Source: Sphingomonas koreensis (lineage in GTDB: Bacteria > Pseudomonadota > Alphaproteobacteria > Sphingomonadales > Sphingomonadaceae). From it: a DNA stretch of 64,000 nt. Under the pieces are notes generated by a model. That model did not search any database and had not been told where the DNA came from. It was given only the letters and a program-made list of their open reading frames with translations. Every line of letters begins with the position of its first letter. The first letter of the stretch is position 1. The position numbers and the translations under genes are program-made. Where the stretch lies: contig NZ_PGEN01000001.1 of the NCBI RefSeq assembly GCF_002797435.1, forward strand, positions 1,920,501-1,984,500, read 5' to 3'. Of the stretch, positions 43,149 through 52,184 are shown piece by piece.

Positions 43149-43760
43149 TTATTTGGACGGCCACATCGCCATGCTGGTGTCGATCAGCCGCTCAAGGTCC
43201 GAACGCGTCGCGCCGGCCCCTGCCTGAACCGCCATCCCCTGCATGATCGCGTAGAGGAAGCTGGTCAGCCCCTCGACATCGGCGCTGGCGGGCAGATCGC
43301 CCTCCGCCTTGGCGCGTTCGAGCCGCTCGACCAGCGCACGGCGCGCGACCTTGCCCCGCTCGAGGACTTCCTGACGAATGCACTCCGCCTCCTCGCCGCA
43401 CGCAACCGAACTGATCACACCGAGACAGCCATGCGGCTCGCTCTTGCTCGTCTGGTTCCTCATGCTGCCGTTGAGCAGGTGCCGCGCGACTTCACGCGCG
43501 GTCGGCTGTTCGAGCGACGCGCCGATATAGCAGAGCTTCTCCTGCTCGTAGAGGTCGAGCGTCTTGCGGAACAGGGCTTCCTTGTTGCCGAACGCGGCAT
43601 AGAGGCTGGGACGGGTGATCCCCATCGCCTCGGTCAGATCGTTGAGCGAGGCGCCTTCATAGCCCTTGCTCCAGAATACGCGGAGCGCCGCAGCGAGTGC
43701 GGCATCGACGCAGAATTCCCGCGGACGACCTTTGGCGGGGAGAGTAGCAACGCTTTCCAT
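43149..43760 (-). CDS. TetR/AcrR family transcriptional regulator
   Basis: A repressor of 203 residues. Helix-turn-helix at about residues 25-60 (AALRVFWSKGYEGASLNDLT, EAMGITRPSLYAAFGNKEAL). The ligand-binding part follows, with a possible redox/ligand Cys-rich segment (EPHGCLGVISSVACGEEAEC). The start chosen is the ATG at 43760, which leaves the operator-like site at 43757-43778 overlapping the start region. It probably represses itself and the efflux operon downstream on the same strand; inducers are likely the pump substrates. Confidence 0.88.
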   Translation of the reverse strand: MESVATLPAKGRPREFCVDAALAAALRVFWSKGYEGASLNDLTEAMGITRPSLYAAFGNKEALFRKTLDLYEQEKLCYIGASLEQPTAREVARHLLNGSMRNQTSKSEPHGCLGVISSVACGEEAECIRQEVLERGKVARRALVERLERAKAEGDLPASADVEGLTSFLYAIMQGMAVQAGAGATRSDLERLIDTSMAMWPSK

Positions 43761-43778
43761 ATCGGGCGGTATATAATT
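43757..43778. promoter_or_regulatory. Second TetR-type operator-like site (autoregulation)
   Basis: The sequence CCATATC-GGGC-GGTATATAA overlaps the tetR start. Its right half differs by one base in nine from the half-site of the perfect palindrome at 43057-43078. Confidence 0.5.
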
Positions 43779-43886
43779 CAATGGAGCCCATAATACAACT
43801 CCGGTCGAGGACCGTAACAGCCCCTGCCAATTGCTTGACTTCACACACTGAAAGCCGCGCACTGCGGAAGCTGCGCCAGATAGCGG

Positions 43887-45212
43887 TCAGACGGGTTGAG
43901 GCAGCGGCCCGACGCCATCGAAGCGCGCTTCGTCCAGCACCCCCTCCCGCCTCGCCACGATGGCCGGCACCAGAATCTGCCCCGCGACGTTCACCGCGGT
44001 CCGACCCATATCGAGGATCGGGTCGATCGCGAGCAGCAGACCGACGCCTTCAAGTGGAAGGCCAAGGGTCGATAGGGTCAGAGTCAGCATCACCGTCGCA
44101 CCGGTCAGTCCTGCGGTCGCCGCCGATCCGATCACCGATACGAAGGCGATCAGAGCATAGCTCGCAGGGGTCAGTGCGATCCCGTAGAACTGCGCGACGA
44201 ATATCGCGGCGATGGCGGGGTAGATCGCCGCGCAGCCGTCCATCTTGGTCGTCGCACCGAGCGGAACCGCGAAGGCGGCATAGGCCCGCGGCACGCCGAG
44301 CCGCTCGGCGGCCGCCTCGGTCACCGGCAGCGTGCCGAGCGAGGAGCGCGAGACGAAACCGAGCTGGATCGCCGGCCATGCGCCAGCGAAGAAGCGCAGC
44401 GGACTCAGTCCATTGGCGGCGAGCAGTGCAGGATAGACCAGAGCGATCACCAGCAGCAGGCCGAGATAGACCGCCCCCGCGAACGCACCGAGCGCCGACA
44501 GCGCGTCCCAGCCGTAACGCGCGACCGCATCGCCGATCAGCGCCGCGCTGCCGATCGGGGTCAGCGCGATCACCCACAACAGCAGCCGGCGGAAGAGCGC
44601 GAGCGCCGAGGCGTTGAAGGCAAGGAAAGGCTCCCCTTTCTCGCCGATCCGCACTGCCGCTGCGCCGACCGCGACCGCTGCGACAATGATCTGCAGGATG
44701 TTGAACGACAGCGTGGTGGTCGCCCCGCCGTCGGTCAGCGTGGTCGAGGCAGTGATGCCCAGGAAGTTGGCGGGCACCAGCCCCTTGAGGAAATCGAGCC
44801 ACGATCCGCTCGCCGCAGGTGCCCTGGCCGCAGACGGATCGATCCCGGCATGCAGCCCGGGCTGCATGACCAGACCGAGCACGATCCCGATCGTGACGGC
44901 GATCAGCGCAGTTGCCGCGAACCAGAACAAGGTCCGCCACGCCAGCCGCGCGGCATTGTCGAGATCGCGCAGCGCCGCGATAGAAGCGACGATCGCGGTG
45001 AACACCAGGGGCGGCACCAGCGCCTTCAGCAGCTGGACGAAGATCTGCCCGATCGTGCGCAGCCCCTCCCCCAATGCCGCGCCCGCAACCTGATCGGGGC
45101 CGAGCGTCCGCGCGACAAGCCCGAGCAGCAGCCCGAGCGCCATGCCCGCGAGCACCTGGACCCCGAACGACGGCAGCCGCCGCCGCGCACCGGCTGCCGT
45201 CGCGTCGCTCAC
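43887..45212 (-). CDS. Dicarboxylate/amino acid:cation symporter (DAACS family)
   Basis: A GltP/DctA-like secondary transporter of 441 residues with about eight transmembrane helices and two re-entrant loops. Signature regions: serine-rich loop QLGFVSRSSLGTLPVTEAAA, helix-7 motif PLGATTKMDGCAAIYP (NMDG equivalent here is KMDG), and FVSVIGSAATAGLTGATVML. It imports acidic amino acids or C4-dicarboxylates with Na+ or H+. The GTG start at 45212 overlaps the TonB-receptor stop (GTGA), so the receptor and the permease form one uptake unit. Confidence 0.9.
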   Translation of the reverse strand: MSDATAAGARRRLPSFGVQVLAGMALGLLLGLVARTLGPDQVAGAALGEGLRTIGQIFVQLLKALVPPLVFTAIVASIAALRDLDNAARLAWRTLFWFAATALIAVTIGIVLGLVMQPGLHAGIDPSAARAPAASGSWLDFLKGLVPANFLGITASTTLTDGGATTTLSFNILQIIVAAVAVGAAAVRIGEKGEPFLAFNASALALFRRLLLWVIALTPIGSAALIGDAVARYGWDALSALGAFAGAVYLGLLLVIALVYPALLAANGLSPLRFFAGAWPAIQLGFVSRSSLGTLPVTEAAAERLGVPRAYAAFAVPLGATTKMDGCAAIYPAIAAIFVAQFYGIALTPASYALIAFVSVIGSAATAGLTGATVMLTLTLSTLGLPLEGVGLLLAIDPILDMGRTAVNVAGQILVPAIVARREGVLDEARFDGVGPLPQPV

Positions 45213-47584
45213 CAGCTCAGGCCCAGGCGTGCGTAGAGGTAGCGGCCGTTGAACCCGAAGGGCGAGTAATAGGGGAAACCGAGCACGCCGCTGGGCGCAT
45301 TCAGGGCGGCCGACACCCGGTCGGGATAGACGTCGAACAGATTGTTCACGCCGAGCGCGATCTCAGGACCCTTTTGCGCACGATAGCGGAGTTCGAGATC
45401 GGTGATCGTATGCTTGCCCGTGTGGATGTCGCCCGCAGGGGTGGTTCCAGGCTGGGTCACGTCGCCGTAGTAGGTCGCCCGCACCGTCGCCCCGAGCGGG
45501 CCGTTGGCCCAGTCGATCGCACCCGAAACCTTCTCCCGCGGCGTGCCTTCCTCAAGCGTCAGCACGCGATTGCGGCCGAACAGAGCGGTACTCGGCCGGC
45601 GGGTCAGTTCGACATCGTTGAAATTGCCGGCGAGCGTGAAGTCGAAGGTCCCGGCGGCCGCAGTCGGCAGCTTGTAGCGCGCGACGACGTCGATACCCTT
45701 GGTCGTCGAGCGCAGGCCGTTGATGAAGAAGCGCGCGGCGCTGATGTTGGGCATCGTGGTGACCGGGATGTTCTCCGACAGCGCGATCTGATCGCGCAGC
45801 TTGATCAGATAGCCGTCCACGGTCAGGTCGAACCCGCCGAAGCGCAGCACGGTGCCCGCCGAGAAATTGGTCGAACGCTCGGGCTTCAGCGCGCGTGCGC
45901 CGAGCGAGGCGACGCGCGGATCGTTCGACGGGAAGGTGCCGGTCTCGATCACATTGCCGCCGGAGATGACCGACGAGATCGACGTGAAATATTGCTGCTG
46001 CAGCGACGGTGCGCGGAAGCCGGTCGACACGGTCCCGCGCAGCGCGATGGCCGGGGTGATGTCGTAGCGTGCCGAGACCTTGCCGGTCGCGATCTCGCCG
46101 AAATCCGAATAGGTTTCGGCACGGCCCGCCAGTCCGATCAGGAAGCTGTCGGTGAGCTGGGCCTCAAGATCGAGATAGATGCTGCCCGAACGGCGGCTGC
46201 GCTCGATCGCGTTGAGCGGCGAGAAGCCGGCGAAGCCTTGCGCGATCGTCGGCGCGCCAGGGACCGCTCCAGTCGCAGGCGCCGAATAGGAAGCCGGCTC
46301 GCCCGGCGTGATCTTGTAGCCCTCGCGCCGCCCTTCGAGACCCCAGGCGACGTTAAGCGATCCCAGTACGTCGAACCGGCGCGCCACGTCGAGGCCGGCG
46401 GTCCATTGGTCGTAGATCACCGCGCCATCGTAGAAGCTGTGCGGCGAGGCAGCGCCCCAGGAGAAATTCGCCGAGTTTTCGGTGCGGAAGCCGACCTTGT
46501 TGCGGCCATAGCCCGCGGTCAGATCGACCGACCAGCCAGCGACCTCGCCCTTGATGCCGAGCGCGGAAGTGAGGTTCTCCGAACGCGTCTCGATCAGCGG
46601 CAAGAACCCGTTGGGATAGCCGACCGCGGCGAGATACTGCACGGCGGCGGCATTGTTCGGGCGCGGGAAGGCCGCACTCGACGTGTCGCGCTGCTGATAG
46701 CCCGCCCAGCCATAGACTTCCCATTCGTCGCCCAATGGCGCGCCGGCATTGGCGAACAGCGTGTACTGATCGACCTTGGGATCGCCGAAGCGGCCCTGCG
46801 GCGCAATGCCGTTGGCACCGGTGGGGGCGTTGGGCGCGGGCGCGTCGGAACGGTTGGTCGGGTTGCGATGCACATATTCGCCCGACAGCGTCAGGAAGCC
46901 CTCGGCGCCGAGCGCGATCCCCTGCCAGCCGGCAACGGTGACGGCGGATTCGCCGCTGACACTCCGGTTCGCCCGGGCCGTTTCGACATCGGTGTTATAG
47001 AAACCATAGGTGACGGTCGCCCCGCCGCCCGAGCGCGCTTCGCGCAGCCGGAGGTTGATGACGCCGGCGATCGCGTCGGATCCGTACTGCGCCGACGCGC
47101 CGTCACGCAGCACCTCAACCCGGTCGAGCGCTGCGGTCGGCACGGTGTTGAGATCAACTGCCGCCGCGCCGCGCCCGACGGTGCCGTTGACGTTGAGCGA
47201 GGCCGACGCATTGGTGCGAACGCCGTTGATCAGGACCAGCGTCTGATCGGGCGACAGGCCGCGCAGCGTCGCGGGGCGGATCGCATCGGTGGCATCGGTC
47301 GCCGCCGGACGGGCGAAGCTGACCGAGGGCGCGAGGTTGGACAACGCCTGAGCGAGTTCGGTGGTGCCCTGCTGGCGCAGGCCGTTGACCGAGAGCACAT
47401 CGACCGGCGAAGCGGTGTCGAGCCGCGAACGGCCGGCGGCGCGCGTGCCGGTCACGACGATCTCTTCACCCGAACCGGCCTGGCCGGCCGCGGCATTGCT
47501 CTCCGCTTCCTGCGCAGCGGCATAGGCGGGCGTCCACGCCACCACAGCAGCGGTGGCGGCGAGCTGGAACTTGAGTCTACGCAT
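45209..47584 (-). CDS. TonB-dependent receptor
   Basis: An outer-membrane active transporter of 791 residues. The signal peptide MRRLKFQLAATAAVVAWTPAYA is followed by a TonB-box-like EEIVVTGTR. The plug has VDVLSVNGLRQQGTTELAQA, ATLRGLSPDQTLVLINGVR and NTVPTAALDRVEVLRDGASA. A 22-strand barrel follows, ending YLYARLGLSW. Co-translation with an amino acid/dicarboxylate symporter suggests that the ligand is an acidic peptide or organic acid; this is inference. The ATG at 47584 is 24 bases downstream of an 11-bp inverted repeat. Confidence 0.93.
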   Translation of the reverse strand: MRRLKFQLAATAAVVAWTPAYAAAQEAESNAAAGQAGSGEEIVVTGTRAAGRSRLDTASPVDVLSVNGLRQQGTTELAQALSNLAPSVSFARPAATDATDAIRPATLRGLSPDQTLVLINGVRTNASASLNVNGTVGRGAAAVDLNTVPTAALDRVEVLRDGASAQYGSDAIAGVINLRLREARSGGGATVTYGFYNTDVETARANRSVSGESAVTVAGWQGIALGAEGFLTLSGEYVHRNPTNRSDAPAPNAPTGANGIAPQGRFGDPKVDQYTLFANAGAPLGDEWEVYGWAGYQQRDTSSAAFPRPNNAAAVQYLAAVGYPNGFLPLIETRSENLTSALGIKGEVAGWSVDLTAGYGRNKVGFRTENSANFSWGAASPHSFYDGAVIYDQWTAGLDVARRFDVLGSLNVAWGLEGRREGYKITPGEPASYSAPATGAVPGAPTIAQGFAGFSPLNAIERSRRSGSIYLDLEAQLTDSFLIGLAGRAETYSDFGEIATGKVSARYDITPAIALRGTVSTGFRAPSLQQQYFTSISSVISGGNVIETGTFPSNDPRVASLGARALKPERSTNFSAGTVLRFGGFDLTVDGYLIKLRDQIALSENIPVTTMPNISAARFFINGLRSTTKGIDVVARYKLPTAAAGTFDFTLAGNFNDVELTRRPSTALFGRNRVLTLEEGTPREKVSGAIDWANGPLGATVRATYYGDVTQPGTTPAGDIHTGKHTITDLELRYRAQKGPEIALGVNNLFDVYPDRVSAALNAPSGVLGFPYYSPFGFNGRYLYARLGLSW

Positions 47585-47607
47585 GGGAACCCCTTTCAAT
47601 GAGGGCA

Positions 47608-47638
47608 TTCAAATCATACTTCGAGGATATGATTTGAA
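47608..47638. promoter_or_regulatory. Inverted repeat upstream of TonB receptor gene
   Basis: TTCAAATCATA (47608-47618) and TATGATTTGAA (47628-47638) are perfectly inverted with a 9-base spacer. The AT-rich arms stand out from the surrounding GC-rich DNA and fit an operator or a 5'-leader stem-loop. The remaining ~245 bases up to the LytTR stop at 47884 hold the promoter region; a short plus-strand frame there is not convincing. Confidence 0.6.
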
Positions 47639-47883
47639 GCCTAGAAAAGATGTCCGCCGTTCAACGCCAACTTTGCCGGCCACGGCGGCGCACCGGCCGT
47701 GGCGCCTCCGCGTGATCGAGCTGGCAGCGCTCGTCGGCACCGCCGATATCGTCGAGGCGGAAGAGATCGAGACGTCGAAAATCTCCGCGCGTACGCTGCT
47801 CGTCCGCGCGCGCGAGCTTTCCTGTCTCGCCGGCTTCCGATCCGAAGTGATCCGGATCGAACGGGCACTGGCCGAAATCTAGC

Positions 47884-48627
47884 TCATTGCAGCGTGCGGC
47901 TCGCGAGATTGTTGGCGTAGCGGCTGGAGACCGGAAGCCTGCGGCCGTTGAGCAGCGCGACCTCGACCACGCCCTTACGGTCGCGCACCAGCAGGTCGAT
48001 ATTGCGCCAGGGCACCAGATAGGAGCGATGGACCCGCACGAACCCTGCCTTGCGCAACACGCGCTCGGCATTGGCCATGGTCTGCCGCCACACCACCGTC
48101 CGCTGTTCGGTGTAGAGCTCGACATAATTTCCGGCTGCGCTTGCGAACAGGATCTCGGCGGGCGCGACCGGCGGATCGTCCCCCGCCGGGGTCAGGTCGC
48201 GCGCCGCCTGCGCGGGTATGGCGAGCGGGTAGAGCAGCGCCCCCAGCAGCGCCGCTCCGAGCAACGGCAACCGGCTGAAAAAGGCCCCTTCCAGATCGGA
48301 CCCGAGCCTCAGCGCAGCGGCAGCGCTGGCAGCATAGGCGATGCAGCCCAATCCAAGACCGAGGACAAGCAACCGCGAGCGTCCGCGAACCGTTCGCGCG
48401 CCGCGTTCGAACAACATCGCCCCCGCGACCCAGGGGCTCAGCGTCGCCAGCGCCCAGAACAGGCTCCCGGCCAGCCCCGAGCGCTCTTCCGTGAAAGCGA
48501 GTTCGTAGAGCAGGCAATAAGCCATTCCCGCGGGGAACAGCGCCAGCGGCGCAAGCTGCCTGAGCAGCCCGGGCGCAGCCCCGGCGCGGCCCGGAACCTC
48601 TGCGAAGCGCACAATGCCGTCTGTCAT
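47884..48627 (-). CDS. Membrane-bound LytTR-family transcriptional regulator
   Basis: A 247-residue protein with about four transmembrane helices in the first 140 residues (LALFPAGMAYCLLYELAF, SLFWALATLSPWVAGAMLF, LLVLGLGLGCIAYAASAAAA, LLGAALLGALLYPLA). A C-terminal LytTR DNA-binding domain follows (PAEILFASAAGNYVELYTEQ, GFVRVHRSYLVPWRNID, VALLNGRRLPVSSRY). The start is the ATG at 48627. It lies between two TonB-receptor genes, so it likely senses an envelope signal and controls one or both. Confidence 0.88.
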   Translation of the reverse strand: MTDGIVRFAEVPGRAGAAPGLLRQLAPLALFPAGMAYCLLYELAFTEERSGLAGSLFWALATLSPWVAGAMLFERGARTVRGRSRLLVLGLGLGCIAYAASAAAALRLGSDLEGAFFSRLPLLGAALLGALLYPLAIPAQAARDLTPAGDDPPVAPAEILFASAAGNYVELYTEQRTVVWRQTMANAERVLRKAGFVRVHRSYLVPWRNIDLLVRDRKGVVEVALLNGRRLPVSSRYANNLASRTLQ

Positions 48628-48675
48628 CGTTCCCGCATCCCTTCCCATGACGGATCATCGCCCGGCATTACCATT

Positions 48676-50604
48676 TCAGAACCGCTTGGTGACCAAAATA
48701 CGCCAATGCTGGCCGGTGACCGGCACCAGCGGACCATAAGGCGTGGCATAATAGCCCTTGCGGTCGAACATGTTGACGAGCTGCGCCCGCAGCGAGAGAC
48801 CGGTACCGGTCCAGTCGTAGCGTGCGCCGAGATAGCCGAACGGCACGCCCGCCGCCTCAGTCGTGCTCACATTGTCGCGGCGGCGGCGCCCCTCGTAGAG
48901 CAGATAGGCGTCGAGGCTCCAGCGGTCGGTCAATCGGTGTTCGAACGCGACGGTCGCGTTGAAACGCGACACGCCGGGTGCCATCGGATTCACCGCCCCG
49001 GCATCGACCAATGCGCCGGAAACCCGGGCCTGAAGGAGGTTGGCGCCCAGCACCACGGTGGTCGCGCGCGTCAGCTGTCCGGTAAGCGAAGCCTCCACGC
49101 CGCGATGACGGACGGTGCCGACCGGCGCGTAGACCGAATCCGGGCGGAGGCCGTAGATCGGCTTGCGGATGTCGAACCCGGCGAGGATGAAGCCGAGACC
49201 CGGCGTGATGTCGAACCGCGCGCCGATCTCGTACTGGCGCGCCTCAACCGGAGGAAGCACCGCGCCGCGATTGGCCGCCGCATCGGGGGCGATCCCCGAC
49301 TCCTCCAGCCCCGAGACGTAGCTGGCGAAGACCCGCCATCTCGCCGCCGGGCGCCACAGCGCCGACGCGCTGTAGAGCCAGCTTTCGTCGGTCTGCGCCG
49401 ACCGGCCCCCACGCGTATCGCGTAAGCTTTTCGCATAGCGGTTACGATGGGCGCCCAGACGGAGCTCGAAGGCATCGCCCGCCGCTAGTTCATAGGTCGC
49501 GCTTAGAATGGTCTGGTCCACCTGATCGCGGCTCAGCGGCACGTCCACCGGCAGCATCGGCCGCGCAACGGCGACGGGTCCGTCCGCGGCCGTGAAGCGC
49601 CCTGCGGGAACGGCGATAGCATCGGCGCGATGGCTCACCGAATTGCGGTGCCGCAACGCCACCCCGGCACGGTGCGTAGCCCCGCCAAAGGCAAAGGTGC
49701 GGAACGCCTTTACCTCGACCGAGTCCGAACGCGCATCGGCGGCGGGCGTATGGTACAGGGTGCTGGTGATGTTGCCGGCACGATCGATCGCCAGCACCGT
49801 GGTGTCGCTACGCCCGGAATCGCGCATCGACCGCACTGCCGATACACCCAGCGTCCACCCGCCCGTCCGGTGCTCGATCAGCGCACCGAAGTTGCGGCTC
49901 AGGACACGCGCGCGGGCCCAGTCCGGGCTGTAATTGTGCCGGTCGCGCAGCGGCGGCGGCATCCCGCTCCCATCAGCAAGCACCGCAAGATCCCCGTCAT
50001 GCGACTGGCGGCTGATCCCGCCGAAGATGCGCAGGCGCGTTGCAGGCGCGGGCGACCAGCGCAGCACCGCACCCGCATCGTATCGCGCGCCCTCCTGCCC
50101 GGCCGACCATTTCTCGTCCGGGCTGACAAAGCTGTGCGCAACCAGCCCCCATTCGCCATTGCCACTCACCAGGCTTCCCAGCGCCTCGACACTCGGCGAG
50201 CCGAACCCGCGGCTCCCCGCCGTGATCGACAGCGCGCTTTGCTCGCCCGGCTCGCGGAGCCGGTAACCGACCACGCCAGTCGGGATGGGCAGGTCGAGCG
50301 CGGTTGCCGCGATACCGACATTGATCGACGAACCGGACACGAGCGACTCCGACGGCAACGCCGCCGGGTGGAAATAGAAGCCGTCGATCCGGAACGACCC
50401 GCCGGTCGAGATCAGATCGAACCCGCGCGTCTGATAGGGGCTGTAGAGCCCGACCTGATTGATCCCGACGCTGGCACCGAACGCGTCCTCGGCGGCGGTC
50501 GCGGCACTATCCTGCGCGCCGCTTTCGCCGTCCTGAGCGGCGGCTGGGGTTGCGAGCAGCAGGGCGGCGATCCCGCAGAAGCGGGTCTGGGCAGAAATCG
50601 ACAT
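48676..50604 (-). CDS. TonB-dependent receptor (short plug)
   Basis: An outer-membrane receptor of 642 residues. Signal peptide MSISAQTRFCGIAALLLATPAAAQ. The plug region is shorter than usual but keeps GINQVGLYSPYQTRGFDLIS and FRIDGFYFHPAALPSESLVS. A barrel with alternating polar strands follows, ending VTGQHWRILVTKRF with the C-terminal Phe needed for outer-membrane insertion. The ATG at 50604 is chosen for the signal peptide; the upstream frame has no such signal. The ligand is unknown. Confidence 0.9.
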   Translation of the reverse strand: MSISAQTRFCGIAALLLATPAAAQDGESGAQDSAATAAEDAFGASVGINQVGLYSPYQTRGFDLISTGGSFRIDGFYFHPAALPSESLVSGSSINVGIAATALDLPIPTGVVGYRLREPGEQSALSITAGSRGFGSPSVEALGSLVSGNGEWGLVAHSFVSPDEKWSAGQEGARYDAGAVLRWSPAPATRLRIFGGISRQSHDGDLAVLADGSGMPPPLRDRHNYSPDWARARVLSRNFGALIEHRTGGWTLGVSAVRSMRDSGRSDTTVLAIDRAGNITSTLYHTPAADARSDSVEVKAFRTFAFGGATHRAGVALRHRNSVSHRADAIAVPAGRFTAADGPVAVARPMLPVDVPLSRDQVDQTILSATYELAAGDAFELRLGAHRNRYAKSLRDTRGGRSAQTDESWLYSASALWRPAARWRVFASYVSGLEESGIAPDAAANRGAVLPPVEARQYEIGARFDITPGLGFILAGFDIRKPIYGLRPDSVYAPVGTVRHRGVEASLTGQLTRATTVVLGANLLQARVSGALVDAGAVNPMAPGVSRFNATVAFEHRLTDRWSLDAYLLYEGRRRRDNVSTTEAAGVPFGYLGARYDWTGTGLSLRAQLVNMFDRKGYYATPYGPLVPVTGQHWRILVTKRF

Positions 50605-50924
50605 GGCCGGAACATCCTCTTGAATAGGGGTCCGGGGCAGCGCTTGCTCAGCGCGCGTCAGCCAGCAATCGCGCTGGTGCGGCGGGACGAAACTTGTGAC
50701 GAAGGGACGAAAAACCGATGCGCCCCGGAGGACCAAGCATGTGGTTGGCAAAAGGCTTTCGTCGGCCCCACTCAAACCCGGCTTGTCAGCCGCAAGCTAT
50801 CGAGCAAGGCGCATCGCGCGCAGTCCACCGGAATCGGGGACGATCCGCACTCGCTCGCCCTTCTTGAGCGCGAGCTTGATGTTGGCGCCGCCGCTTCGCA
50901 CGCGAACCTGACCGGCGCTGTCCG
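50605..50924. other. Region holding the TonB receptor promoter and a gene stub
   Basis: 320 bases without an intact gene. On the minus strand 50797-50920 reads GQVRVRSGGANIKLALKKGE and ends GLRAMRLAR plus stop, which looks like the last ~40 residues of a lost gene of unknown family. The rest holds no recognisable element. Confidence 0.35.
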
Positions 50925-51239
50925 AAGGGCGGGATCACCGGCACGCTCAAGGCCTGCCATATTGCCGAGGCGCACGGCATGAACTGCGAGCTGCACATCA
51001 CCACGATGGGGCCGATGGACGTCGCCAGCATCCATGTCGCCTGTGCGGTGCGGAACTTGGAGTATTTCAAGCTGTTCTTGCCCGACGACACCTTCTAGTT
51101 GCCGATGAAGCAGAGCCTGCGCGACATGATGGACGTCGACGGCAATATCCATGTTCTCGAAGACTTGGGCTTAGGGAGCGACATCGACTGGGACCGGGTC
51201 GAGGACAGCCGCACCTCGAAGCGCATTTTCCGCGCCTGA
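50925..51239 (+). pseudogene. Mandelate racemase/muconate-lactonizing enzyme family, C-terminal remnant
   Basis: Only the last ~105 residues remain, from GGITGTLKACHIAEAHGMNC through HITTMGPMDVASIHVACAVR to DIDWDRVEDSRTSKRIF. This is characteristic of the enolase-superfamily sugar-acid dehydratases/cycloisomerases. An in-frame TAG at 51096 interrupts it, and the N-terminal two thirds are missing. It lies just outside the left copy of the tRNA-derived repeat (51284), so it probably belonged to a catabolic cluster removed when the island region rearranged. Confidence 0.75.
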
Positions 51240-51283
51240 CTGCGCCGGCGGGTCCGGATTCGATGAAGCCCGCGGAGGGCGTA

Positions 51284-51299
51284 GGTGGCGGAGCGGGAG
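51284..51299. repeat. Left attachment-site-like repeat (tRNA-Ser 3' end)
   Basis: The 16 bases GGTGGCGGAGCGGGAG are identical to 58076-58091, which is the 3' end of tRNA-Ser(GGA) including its CCA, in the same orientation. Together they frame a 6.8-kb block with an integrase fragment beside the tRNA. Confidence 0.7.
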
Positions 51300-51555
51300 A
51301 AATCTCCACTTCTTTAGTAACGCATTGGTTTTTCATACGAATAATTTCTTGCATTCTCATCTCCCTCACATTTCTCTCCACACTTTAGCGCGAGATTTCA
51401 CGTCGCAGGGCGACACGACTCGCGTCCGCTTTGCGCCCCAATTCCAGCCGTTCGCCCTGCCCGCGGTGCGTCCTGAAAGATCCCATGGCGAGGGTGGATA
51501 GCGGCTGACGCTCTGTCAGAGTGCGGTTGCTGACCCTAACTCTGTGGAGGCAACC
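51300..51555. other. Left end of the decayed element and IS110 upstream region
   Basis: No gene. An AT-rich stretch at 51300-51390 contains CTCTCCACACTTT (51374-51386), close to CTCCCCACACTTT at 57954-57966 at the other end. The part next to the transposase start (about 51420-51555) is where IS110-family elements carry their non-coding (bridge RNA) region, but no structure could be confirmed. Confidence 0.4.
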
Positions 51556-52178
51556 ATGCTTGTAGCAGATCGACCCCTCGCGCCCGTCGCTATCCGGACT
51601 GATCTTGGCGCGATCTTCGTTTCGATGGAACTGAGTAAATCGACTTGGCTGGTGACGTCGCTATCGCCTGGTGCGGGCGAGCGGATGTCGAGGCACACGA
51701 TCCGTGCCGGCGACGTCGCTGAGCTCTTTGAGCGTTTTGCCCAGCTGAGGGCGAAGGCGAAGAAGCGAGCCGGACAAGACTTCGCTGTCATCGTTATCCA
51801 CGAGGCAGGTCTCGACGGGTTCTGGATCCATCGTGTGCTGCAGGAAGAAGGGATCGAGAGCCATGTCGTCGACCCCGCATCGATCGCGACGTCACGTCGC
51901 CGGCGTCGTGCCAAGACCGACAAGATCGACGGCGAAGCGCTGGTGCGGGCGTTGCTTGCCTACAAGCGAGACGAGCCGCGTGTCTGCGCGATGGTTCGCG
52001 CGCCGAGTGTCGCCGAGGAGGATCAGCGACGCGTGAACCGCGAGCGCAGCGTGTTGATGGGCGAGCGCACCCGGCACATCAACCGGATCAAAGGCCTGCT
52101 CTTCTCGCAGGGTATCACAACTTATGAACCAATGCGCCGGGATCGGCGGAGCGGCTCGACGAGCTTAGCTCCATCATC
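51556..52178 (+). pseudogene. IS110 family transposase, C-terminally truncated
   Basis: The first ~195 residues of a DEDD-type IS110 transposase. The RuvC-like core has VSMELSKSTWLVTSL, AVIVIHEAGLDGFW, SHVVDPASI and RAKTDKIDGEALVRALL, followed by ERTRHINRIKGLLFSQGI. After RRDRR a one-base shift is seen: the expected ERLDEL continues in the next frame to a TGA near 52178. The whole C-terminal Tnp_IS110 domain with the catalytic Ser is missing, so it cannot transpose. The start is the ATG at 51556 (ribosome site GTGGAGG). The fragment ends against the gene at 52185. Confidence 0.8.
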
Positions 52179-52184
52179 TGACGC

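Noticed and set aside
45074..47602. Open frame of 842 codons on the plus strand
   Set aside because: Antisense to a TonB receptor with clear plug and barrel features.
47553..47882. Plus-strand frame between the TonB receptor and the LytTR gene
   Set aside because: The last 57 codons look somewhat protein-like, but there is no ribosome site or recognised family and it opposes two well-supported genes. It occupies the receptor's promoter region.
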